From an uncultured Porphyromonas sp. (GTDB lineage Bacteria > Bacteroidota > Bacteroidia > Bacteroidales > Porphyromonadaceae), in the NCBI GenBank assembly GCA_927910985.1, contig CAKMOP010000216.1, positions 1 through 5,591 on the forward strand: a DNA stretch of 5,591 nucleotides, given 5' to 3'. Shown here piece by piece: positions 1 through 5,552 of this stretch; the first letter of the stretch is position 1; each line of letters opens with the position of its first letter. Below the pieces are notes generated by a model. It did no database searches. It was not told the origin of the DNA and saw only the letters and a program-made list of their open reading frames with translations. Made by a program: the position numbers and the translations under genes.

Positions 1-1344
1 GGAGGCATCTGTACCCATCAGGAGACTGATACTTTGGTTGTAGCGCTCTGGGAGTAGGCTACTCAGTGCATAGAGTCTCTGCGCAAGCGGCTCTATGCCT
101 GTCTGCTCCTCGGGGAAGCTCGTCGTCTGGAGTGTCGTGGGGCTGATGTGTATGTTGAAGAATAGGGTATTGCCATCCAGCGTCTCGATGCTCTTTAGCT
201 CCCCTGCTATCTGGAGCATCTCTTCGTGGGAGACCGCATTGTACTCACCATCTGTGATATTGATGACTGTCGGGGGATAGCATACCTTCCCGCTGTGCTC
301 AGCGCACCACTGCTCCAGTAGACCCTGCGCATAGCGCACGGCCTTATCTAAGCGAGTCTGCTTGCCTTGATGCTTTGCCTCCAGCCACTGAGTACGCTGT
401 ACTTCCTTGATCTCGACCCCACGTCGTGTGCGCTTCTCTTCTCGCGCAGTAATGGTCTTGTAGGGGCTCTGTCGTAGCTCCTCGGGAGTGACGAAGTCGC
501 GTCCCGCGAGCTTACCCTGCCAGGCTGACTGAGCTTCGTCGCCATAGCCAATGACGGCAATGTCGAAGTAGCGTCTCACTTCGCTGCCCTTGATACATCT
601 ATTCACCAGCTCTTCGATAGAGCGATTGACTATGCGGGCGACAGCCTCACTTAGGGTGAGACTCTCCCCATAGAGCAGGGTGCTTCGATTCATTGATATG
701 GATTGGTCTACGAGGAAGATGAAGGCGGTAGGGGTGTCTCTCGTGACCTGTGCCGTGTAGGGACTGCGGTGGGTGAGCTTCGTCTGCTTGGGGAGCTGTA
801 TCCCGAAGTTGCGGATATTGAGGATATACTCCAGTGGGATGAAGCCCTTGACCAGCACCTCGGCTTGGTAGAACTTTTGCTCCTCCTCAGGCAGGTTAAA
901 GTGGTTAGGTGCTCGTACGCTATCGAAGTGTATCTGCTTGAAGTCGGTGATACCACTTCCTACCTGCGCCCCATTCTTCGTGGCATTGCGATCTGCATAG
1001 CAAGTCTCGGACCAGTAGATGACCTCTGGTGAGATCTCTAATAGGACGGGATTGTCAATGCGCCCCTCCTTCATCGCGACATATTTCATCGGATGCTCAC
1101 GACATAGGCTGAGGCGAACAAAGTGCTGCAAACCATCTCGCATATCCAAGGAGCGCGAGGAGTCGCTGCTACCAGGCTTGGGGATTGTGATATGGCGTGC
1201 TTTGCAGTCTGCCCAGGAGTAGAGTCCTCCTGCTTCGATGATGCTATCGAGATTCGCTCGATCGGTAAAGTGGTAGAGCTTACTGATGCGCTCACGAGCA
1301 ATAATCTCTTTGTACTCTTCACTCTTTGTCTTGTAGGTTGGCAT
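1..1344 (-). CDS. DarT-type ADP-ribosyltransferase fused to a VWA domain (3' end outside window)
   Basis: The frame is open for 448 codons from ATG 1344 to the window edge, so the C-terminus is missing. Residues 20-180 read as a DarT (DUF4433) domain, a family that transfers ADP-ribose from NAD+ onto DNA bases. The signs are YHFTDRANLDSIIEAGGL at 24-41, with the NAD-contacting His at 25; HFVRLSLCREHPMKYV at 74-89, equivalent to the YVPFYF..SPM stretch of known DarTs; and YQAEVLVKGFIPLEYI at 159-174, with E162 as the expected catalytic Glu (E. coli DarT has RYQAEALI here). After a short linker comes a VWA domain: FIFLVDQSISM at 208-218 supplies the DxSxS MIDAS motif (D213, S215, S217), and NITDGE at 362-367 the later MIDAS aspartate. 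The VWA fold appears nearly complete at base 1. The gene begins 15 bp after the NADAR-like gene and is probably co-translated with it. I infer a toxin or anti-phage effector whose VWA arm binds a partner. No Shine-Dalgarno is visible. Confidence 0.88.
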   Translation of the reverse strand, partial: MPTYKTKSEEYKEIIARERISKLYHFTDRANLDSIIEAGGLYSWADCKARHITIPKPGSSDSSRSLDMRDGLQHFVRLSLCREHPMKYVAMKEGRIDNPVLLEISPEVIYWSETCYADRNATKNGAQVGSGITDFKQIHFDSVRAPNHFNLPEEEQKFYQAEVLVKGFIPLEYILNIRNFGIQLPKQTKLTHRSPYTAQVTRDTPTAFIFLVDQSISMNRSTLLYGESLTLSEAVARIVNRSIEELVNRCIKGSEVRRYFDIAVIGYGDEAQSAWQGKLAGRDFVTPEELRQSPYKTITAREEKRTRRGVEIKEVQRTQWLEAKHQGKQTRLDKAVRYAQGLLEQWCAEHSGKVCYPPTVINITDGEYNAVSHEEMLQIAGELKSIETLDGNTLFFNIHISPTTLQTTSFPEEQTGIEPLAQRLYALSSLLPERYNQSISLLMGTDAS

Positions 1345-1359
1345 GGTGGTGTGTGCTGT

Positions 1360-1989
1360 CTAATAGTCAGGGAAAAGATCATCGCAGAAGGTGGCTGCGT
1401 GCTCAGCTGGATGGGGGTGGGTGGGGACTTGTACATCCTCGTAGGGATATAGCCCTTCGGCATAGGCCTTGACAAGTGCTGCGTGAGATAGAGGCTTCTT
1501 GACTGCCTCGACATCAGCATTGGTGTCGTAGTCCAGAAGGACGATGACTTTCCCAGCAGCATTCGCTTGCCTAAGACGCTCGATGATATCCATACAATAG
1601 TGCTCCAGCATCCAGCGGTAGGTAGGAATATAAATCTGCTTGCGCGCCTCGATGTACCCCAAAAGCTGGGAGGAGTGTACCCCTGCACGATGCCCAATGG
1701 GCTTACCGTACTTTCGAGCCGTGCGCTTGATCCCACGCATCGTGGAGTTCTGGAAGAGGGCGGTGTCAATGTCCGTATGCTCAAAGACCTTAAGCCCTTG
1801 CCAAATAGCCTCCACACAGGTCGCTGTATAGCCAGGACTCATAGGCACAGGAATACCTCCATGCGGATAGAAGGGGCTGAGATGGAGCAGACTACCAGTC
1901 GCCTTGCTTGTCACATCGGCGAAGATGGCTGTAGGGTATTTCTTCTGTAGTGTCTGTAGCTTCTTACGCTTACTCTCGATGATGATCAT
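1360..1989 (-). CDS. NADAR-like protein, candidate antitoxin to the DarT-VWA protein
   Basis: This is a complete 209-residue protein starting at ATG 1989 (MIIIESKRKKLQ) and ending with TAG at 1360-1362. It has no signal peptide or membrane segment. The core looks like a divergent NADAR (YbiA-like) domain. SPFYPHGGIPV at 38-48 corresponds to the family's opening FY...pI.v segment. CVEAIWQGLKVFE at 58-70 corresponds to the tSEHyfQAqKF helix of YbiA, keeping E60, Q64 and K67. Residues 84-101, ending GKPIGHR, fit the M..a...Gr segment. IYIPTYRWMLEH (119-130) and the VIVLLDYDTN region (about 148-157) follow. Some NADAR domains are known to strip ADP-ribose from guanine bases and act as antitoxins to DarT relatives. 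The gene ends 15 bp before the DarT-VWA start, which supports an antitoxin-then-toxin operon. The sequence is far from YbiA, and it may belong to a Bacteroidetes DUF family annotated as uncharacterised. The coding call is firm; the NADAR assignment is moderate. Confidence 0.85.
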   Translation of the reverse strand: MIIIESKRKKLQTLQKKYPTAIFADVTSKATGSLLHLSPFYPHGGIPVPMSPGYTATCVEAIWQGLKVFEHTDIDTALFQNSTMRGIKRTARKYGKPIGHRAGVHSSQLLGYIEARKQIYIPTYRWMLEHYCMDIIERLRQANAAGKVIVLLDYDTNADVEAVKKPLSHAALVKAYAEGLYPYEDVQVPTHPHPAEHAATFCDDLFPDY

Positions 1990-2028
1990 GTAGAATCCTA
2001 TGTGATGATATCACTTATCTGTACCAAG

Positions 2029-2072
2029 AGGGAGCTAATGTCGCCGTGCACGAACAGCGATATTAGCTCCCT
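2029..2072. other. Long inverted repeat upstream of the NADAR-DarT pair
   Basis: The arms are 2029-2044 (AGGGAGCTAATGTCGC) and 2057-2072 (GCGATATTAGCTCCCT), 16 bp each, complementary at 15 of 16 positions around a 12-base loop. The one difference is a G-U wobble in plus-strand RNA and an A-C mismatch in minus-strand RNA. The loop itself holds the small palindrome CGTGCACG. The repeat sits 40 bp before the NADAR-like start and about 105 bp after the stop of the LuxR-type gene. No U-run follows on either strand, so it is not a textbook terminator. It may end the LuxR transcript, act as an operator for the downstream pair, or form a hairpin near the 5' end of their mRNA. The rest of 1990-2176 holds a weak -7-like GATATTTG (minus strand, 2090-2083) with no matching -33 box, and a C7A5 homopolymer at 2141-2152. 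Confidence 0.6.
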
Positions 2073-2176
2073 AAATCTATTACAAATATCCGATACTATT
2101 GCCGTTGCTCTTTAGATAGGGACAGAATGTGTCGCTTTCTCCCCCCCAAAAAGTTGCTAATAATGCGAGGCGGAGG

Positions 2177-2788
2177 TTAGAGGTCTTGCTTGATGTCCTC
2201 GAGCTCGACGAGCTTGTTCATGATAGCGTAGATCGTCAGACCACTGGGGCTGTGGATCTGCAGTTTCTTGGAGATGTTGCGGCGGTGTGTGATGACCGTG
2301 TGCGTAGAGAGGTAGAGTTGACCCGCTATCTCCTTGTTCGTCATACCCTTGACCACGCAGATGATGATTTCACGTTCGCGAGGGGTGAGCGCCTGAGAGT
2401 CGGAGGCAAGAGGGCTCGTCGAAGGCTCACTCTGTAGAAGCTGGTCGATGGTGTCTGAGATCTGCGTGGGGGAGTCTGCCAGATGGATGGCGGCATTGAA
2501 CTCCTTGAGTATCCCTGCATCATAGAGCCCATAGCAGAGGGCAATGAGCTTCGTATGCTCGGGAAGGTGGGGGAGATAAGCTCGTGGCGTAGGCCCTGTC
2601 AGTAAGGGGTTGATGATAAAAATGTCGGCGGAGATGACCGATGCGATATCTTGCCATTCTCTGCGGTTGTCGTCAAGGAGATAGATGATCTGAGCCTTGT
2701 AGTGCAGTAGCTTGCGTAGCTGAGCCTCCAGCCCCGCACGCACGATGGAGGATGGCTCTGCAATAGCTATCTTGATGGGTGTAACCAT
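2177..2788 (-). CDS. NarL/LuxR-type transcriptional regulator with a degenerate receiver domain
   Basis: This is a complete 203-residue protein from ATG 2788 to TAA at 2177-2179, the usual length for a NarL/FixJ response regulator. Residues 134-198 are a LuxR-type helix-turn-helix: LTPREREIIICVVKGMTNKE at 134-153, then IAGQLYLSTHTVITHRRNIS (154-173) with the recognition helix, then KKL and the closing helix. Residues 5-118 have the layout of a receiver domain, but the active site is altered. The N-terminal acidic pair is reduced to a single E11 (IAEPSS), and the phosphoacceptor position is N60 (ADIFIINPLL, where the family has VVLLD). It therefore probably does not respond to phosphorylation in the normal way. 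No sensor kinase is present in the window. It lies 83 bp downstream of the hemerythrin gene on the same strand with no promoter visible between them, so shared transcription and control of iron, NO or oxygen-stress genes are reasonable inferences. Confidence 0.93.
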   Translation of the reverse strand: MVTPIKIAIAEPSSIVRAGLEAQLRKLLHYKAQIIYLLDDNRREWQDIASVISADIFIINPLLTGPTPRAYLPHLPEHTKLIALCYGLYDAGILKEFNAAIHLADSPTQISDTIDQLLQSEPSTSPLASDSQALTPREREIIICVVKGMTNKEIAGQLYLSTHTVITHRRNISKKLQIHSPSGLTIYAIMNKLVELEDIKQDL

Positions 2789-2871
2789 GGGATAAATCAG
2801 CTTGTATGGGATGGTGGCGGGTCCTTGGTTATGCCGTCATACCCGCACTGGAGCGGTACAGGGGCGAAGTG

Positions 2872-3590
2872 CTAAGCCTGTTGCTTCTCCAGGTATTCAA
2901 TGAAGGGCGTGAATATGGTATCTTCGATGTAATTGTGACCAGCTAAGTCGACTTCGACAGAGAAGATATCGTTGAGGACGGAGGTCATCTCATAGCCTGT
3001 CGGAGCGATGTAATACTTGATAAGTAGGTTCTTGAGCTCGGTGATCTTGAGCTCGATCTGGTCGTGTCGCTTGATGAAGATGCCGATGTTGTAGTGACTA
3101 TCACGCTCGCCTGCCATCAGCTTGCGCGCATAGGGGAATACGACTCGGTCTTCGTAGCTCATATGTTTGCGTACCTCTTCGGCGTACTCGTCGAAGAAGC
3201 GACGTATCACATACATTAGGTCTTGGGGGCAGTTGGACATGGCCGAAAGGAGGCGCTGACGGATCAGTGGCAGGCGGAAGTCCAGGAAATATGAGTGGGA
3301 ATTGGTTAAGTACTTCAGTAGGCTGTCCAGATGCACTGAGGCAATGAGCTCGGGGGTAGGCTCGTAGCTGTCAATAATAGAGCTATTGAGCAGGAGGAGG
3401 AAGGTCTTGATATCAACACCGTGCTCAATACATACCTGGCCAATACTTTGATCACCAAGCCCCAGAGGAATGCCAAAGCGTGAATGATGAGTAGCGCTGC
3501 AGAGCTCCCTAATATGACGTCACTGATGCGCGTGTGGGCTGTGAATGGTGCTATGAAGGAGTGACCTTGGAGGTGTCTATATGAGTTCAT
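2872..3590 (-). pseudogene. DUF542/ScdA-like plus hemerythrin di-iron protein (RIC/YtfE type), broken by a one-base frameshift
   Basis: The gene starts at ATG 3590 (MNSYRHLQGH) and ends with TAG at 2872-2874, but two frames must be joined. The first frame gives residues 1-36, ending in SSAALLII, then leaves the family and stops at 3315. The next frame resumes exactly with SRFGIPLGLGDQSIGQVC and runs to the end. Adding one T to the coding strand at 3483-3484 (ATCATTCACGC to ATCATTTCACGC) restores a continuous 239-residue protein. Its residues 16-70 resemble the ScdA/DUF542 N-terminal domain, without that domain's Cys pair. Residues 95-235 are a hemerythrin-like four-helix bundle, with likely ligands H99, H143, E147, H176, H219 and E223 all present, including both HxxxE motifs. 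RIC/YtfE/ScdA proteins repair iron-sulfur or di-iron centres damaged by NO or oxidants. The second frame has no ATG before the hemerythrin domain; only a GTG at 3336 could start a 154-residue fragment. Apart from the missing base there is no sign of decay. Confidence 0.82.
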
Positions 3591-3600
3591 TGAACAGATA

Positions 3601-3632
3601 GTTTGTGGATACTAATCGTTTGTGGATACTAA
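3601..3632. repeat. Tandem 15-bp direct repeat before the hemerythrin start
   Basis: GTTTGTGGATACTAA occurs twice without a mismatch, at 3601-3615 and 3618-3632, separated by TC (17-bp period). The proximal copy ends 10 bp before the ATG at 3590, so both copies lie in the expected 5' leader, downstream of the promoter at 3668-3698. They could be a protein-binding site, an RNA-level control element or a slippage duplication. Confidence 0.9.
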
Positions 3633-3667
3633 GGGAGATAAATAGGTATCACCCGATGATTATAGGG

Positions 3668-3698
3668 CAAAGTTAGGGTATTCTCCCTCCGACCACAA
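3668..3698 (-). promoter_or_regulatory. Bacteroidetes-type promoter for the hemerythrin/LuxR genes
   Basis: On the minus strand, TAACTTTG (3675-3668) fits the Bacteroidetes -7 box TAnnTTTG exactly. TTG (3698-3696, within ATTG) fits the -33 element, with 20 bp between them. Transcription would begin near 3661, giving a leader of about 70 nt that includes the tandem repeat. Confidence 0.65.
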
Positions 3699-3746
3699 TC
3701 CATTAAATTAGGTAGATGAAGCGTTAATAATCATTACAAATGGGTA

Positions 3747-3777
3747 TTGTAGCCCTTGTGGTGTTGGTCTACCTTTG
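3747..3777 (+). promoter_or_regulatory. Divergent Bacteroidetes-type promoter facing right
   Basis: On the plus strand, TACCTTTG at 3770-3777 fits TAnnTTTG exactly, and TTG at 3747-3749 (within ATTG) lies 20 bp upstream. Spacing and -33 sequence are the same as in the opposite-facing promoter 50 bp away. Transcription would begin near 3783, although no plus-strand protein gene follows. Confidence 0.55.
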
Positions 3778-3783
3778 CATCGT

Positions 3784-3890
3784 GAGAGTGATAAGGCTTT
3801 AGATAGCATTGACTCTTGTAAATAGTAAACCGTTTAAGTGATAAATCGAATGACCTGGCTATCTCGGGAGAGATGGCCAGGTCAGCTTTT
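3784..3890 (+). ncRNA. Candidate small RNA convergent with the fructokinase gene
   Basis: This segment runs from the predicted start of the plus-strand promoter (3747-3777) to the hairpin plus TTTT at 3852-3890, giving about 105 nt. The first 65 bases contain no ATG, and no conserved reading frame is evident. The 3' hairpin pairs without mismatch only in plus-strand RNA, because its one imperfect pair is U-G there and A-C on the other strand. The short U-run also follows on the plus side. I recognise no known RNA family. The call rests only on promoter plus terminator. Confidence 0.35.
3852..3890. terminator. Hairpin terminator between convergent transcripts
   Basis: GACCTGGCTATCTC (3852-3865) and GAGATGGCCAGGTC (3870-3883) form a 14-bp stem with a GGGA loop; an outer T-A pair can extend it. 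On the plus strand it is followed by AGCTTTT. On the minus strand it begins 5 nt after the fructokinase stop and is followed by ATTCGATTTAT, a weaker U-rich stretch. It may end transcription from both sides, with the plus-strand form looking stronger. Confidence 0.7.
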
Positions 3891-4776
3891 ATACCTCAGT
3901 AGCGACGAGGCGGTAATGAGGCGGAAGTGTAGGCATAGCTCCGGGATGGGAGCAGACGAATGCAGCGACGCGCGTAGCTAAGGCGACCGCTTCAAGATAG
4001 TTCCTTCCAGCTAAGAGTGCAGAGACAAAGCCTGCGGTGAAGGAGTCGCCGGCTCCGACGGTATCAACGACTTCAATACTCGCTGAGGGGTGGAAGATAC
4101 TCCCCTTAGGATGATAAATTGAGCATCCAGCTGCTCCACGTGTTAGGATGACAGCTTGCAGGCTATATAGCTCAAGCAGCTGGCGACAGATAGCCTCCAT
4201 ATCTCCTTCGATCCCCAAGAGCAGAGCCAAGATAGGCACTTCCTCATCGTTGAGCTTGAGCAGGTCGGTGTGCTCAAGTGAGGTGTGGATGACTTCGCGC
4301 GTATAATAATGTAGGCGAAGATTGATATCGAAGATGCGTAGACTCCCCGCAGGCATTGCCTCGAGGAAGCTGAAGATGGTGCTCTGAGAGGTCTCAGAGC
4401 GTTGGGCCAGTGAGCCGAAGCATACGGCATCGGTACGCTGGGCTAAGCTACGGAGCTCTTCGTTGAAGTGGATGTCATCCCATGCCACACCTTCGGATAT
4501 TTCGTAGGTGGGACTGCCTTTAGAGGAGAGGGTGACCTGCACTGTCCCCGTAGGATAGTCGCTCTCTTGTAGTATTGTCGGGAGCTGACGTGCGCATAGC
4601 TCCTCCCGAATTTCTTGACCGAGAGGATCGCGTCCTATGGCACTGATGGAGATCGCTTCGTGTCCAAGTTGCTGACAGTGGTAGGCGAAGTTGGTTGGTG
4701 CTCCACCCAGGGCTTTATGCTCGGGGAAGACATCGAAGAGTAGTTCGCCGATACCAACGATGGTGGACTTCTTCAT
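3889..4776 (-). CDS. PfkB-family fructokinase
   Basis: This cytoplasmic sugar kinase of 295 residues transfers phosphate from ATP to fructose, feeding fructose 6-phosphate into glycolysis. The N-terminus IVGIGELLFDVFPEHKALGG, continuing as APTNFAYH, carries the sugar-binding GGAPTN motif at 24-29. The middle segments YPTGTVQVTL, EGVAWDDI, FGSLAQR and FDINLR are those of Bacteroides fructokinases. The C-terminal PfkB signature DTVGAGDSFTAGF holds the anion-hole GAG (241-243) and the catalytic base D244. Length and all key residues are normal, so it should be active. I chose ATG 4776 (MKKSTIVGIGE); a TTG three codons earlier (4785) is possible but less likely. The holin-like gene ends 53 bp upstream on the same strand, so the two may be co-transcribed. 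Specificity for fructose over a related ketose rests on family resemblance. Confidence 0.95.
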   Translation of the reverse strand: MKKSTIVGIGELLFDVFPEHKALGGAPTNFAYHCQQLGHEAISISAIGRDPLGQEIREELCARQLPTILQESDYPTGTVQVTLSSKGSPTYEISEGVAWDDIHFNEELRSLAQRTDAVCFGSLAQRSETSQSTIFSFLEAMPAGSLRIFDINLRLHYYTREVIHTSLEHTDLLKLNDEEVPILALLLGIEGDMEAICRQLLELYSLQAVILTRGAAGCSIYHPKGSIFHPSASIEVVDTVGAGDSFTAGFVSALLAGRNYLEAVALATRVAAFVCSHPGAMPTLPPHYRLVATEV

Positions 4777-4829
4777 TGGGTACAAGGGGATAGCTTAGAG
4801 GTTGTAGCAAGAAGGGGCGTACGGGAGGC

Positions 4830-5552
4830 CTAACGCCAGGAGTTCCTTTTGCTTTTCTTGGCTTTTCGGAAGAACAAGCCCGTGAGAAAGCCTTGTGCCT
4901 TGCTGGCTGCTACGCTAATCAGGGCTGGAGCTACGAGATCCAATGCCGTCATTAGGTAGGGCGTGTATTTGCTGAGCTTTCCTAATTTTCCGCCACTGCC
5001 CTCCGTCTTATCGCTCTCGGCGAATACTGGACGTCTTGTGGGCTTGTAGCCTAACTTACCTAATAGTGACCCGATGATAGGGAGTGTCGAGGCATAGTTG
5101 ATGGCTTCGGATCGCGCATACGAAGTGATGATCTCGGAGCTGTGGTCGCGTAGGTAAGTCATTCCACGGACGACTTCGGGGAAGGTCTCATCCTGCAGGA
5201 GTAGTGTCTGATAGCGCGCCTGCTCGAGGATTAGATACGAGCCCTCCTGGTGTATCGCTCGCGAAGGGCTATTGTAGTGCTGCCGGCGGAGGTAGGGGAT
5301 GAGATCAAGGCGCATATTCAGTCGCTGCGTCTCGGTAAGTGCACGTCGAGAGACGTGGTCCCGCACGCTCCTGGTGAGCCAAGGACGGAGTAGCACGACC
5401 AGTAAGATGAGTCCCAGGTAACCCACCGCTAAGTAGAGGAAGCCAACAGCAGGTGATCCCCCCGCCCATGTGCCAAGAGCAAAACCCAGTGCCATATTGA
5501 GCGCCAGGAAGAGGAAGAAGAAGAGGAAGGTAAGTAGTCCCCAAAAGACCAC
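4830..5552 (-). CDS. Small membrane protein resembling the Bacteroidetes phage-holin family (DUF1469-like)
   Basis: The frame codes for about 240 residues. Two hydrophobic segments lie near the N-terminus, at about 2-27 (VFWGLLTFLFFFLFLALNMA onwards) and 34-57 (PAVGFLYLAVGYLGLILLVV onwards). The motif ALGFALGTWAGGSPAVGFLY between and across them, then RPWLTRSVRDHVSRR, is typical of the chromosomal 'phage holin family' proteins of Bacteroidetes. Despite the name, those proteins usually occur outside prophages and their role is unclear. The remaining soluble part has a moderately hydrophobic stretch (about 195-225) and a strongly basic tail, RKAKKSKRNSWR. The start is uncertain. GTG 5552 is the only good in-frame start codon before an in-frame TAG at 5583-5585, but the codons between (VAPSLEVARKV) resemble the amphipathic helix that precedes the first membrane segment in relatives. 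The N-terminus may therefore be shortened or disrupted. No phage genes lie nearby. Confidence 0.75.
   Translation of the reverse strand: MVFWGLLTFLFFFLFLALNMALGFALGTWAGGSPAVGFLYLAVGYLGLILLVVLLRPWLTRSVRDHVSRRALTETQRLNMRLDLIPYLRRQHYNSPSRAIHQEGSYLILEQARYQTLLLQDETFPEVVRGMTYLRDHSSEIITSYARSEAINYASTLPIIGSLLGKLGYKPTRRPVFAESDKTEGSGGKLGKLSKYTPYLMTALDLVAPALISVAASKAQGFLTGLFFRKAKKSKRNSWR

Noticed and set aside
703..1032. Plus-strand open frame opposite the DarT-VWA gene.
   Set aside because: It mirrors the coding strand and has no recognisable domain; it is explained as an antisense shadow.
1086..1817. A 243-codon open frame on the minus strand across the NADAR-like and DarT-VWA genes.
   Set aside because: It is longer than the NADAR-like frame but gives a Ser/Thr/Arg/Pro-rich sequence with no family features. 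The two frames it overlaps carry clear domain motifs.
2141..2152. C7A5 homopolymer 25 bp after the LuxR-type stop as a phase-variation switch.
   Set aside because: It lies between genes, away from any recognisable promoter spacer or reading frame, so no switching effect can be argued from the sequence.
2817..2846. Inverted repeat GCGGGT/ACCCGC between the hemerythrin and LuxR-type genes as a terminator.
   Set aside because: The stem is only 6 bp with an 18-base loop and has no U-run, so it is too weak to claim.
3478..3490. Programmed -1 ribosomal frameshifting in the hemerythrin gene.
   Set aside because: The junction codons (CTC ATC ATT CAC) contain no X-XXY-YYZ slippery heptamer, and I saw no obvious downstream pseudoknot.
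3315..3590. A separate 91-residue protein in the first frame of the hemerythrin gene.
   Set aside because: Only its first 36 residues resemble the family. The rest departs exactly where the other frame resumes the family motif, so it is the frameshifted head of one gene.
3591..3888. tRNA, CRISPR array or insertion-sequence remnant in the gene-free interval.
   Set aside because: No cloverleaf, regularly spaced repeat-spacer units or terminal inverted repeats are visible; the only repeat is the two-copy 15-mer.
4830..5552. Holin-like protein as evidence of a prophage.
   Set aside because: The family is common on Bacteroidetes chromosomes outside phages, and no other phage gene is present in the window.
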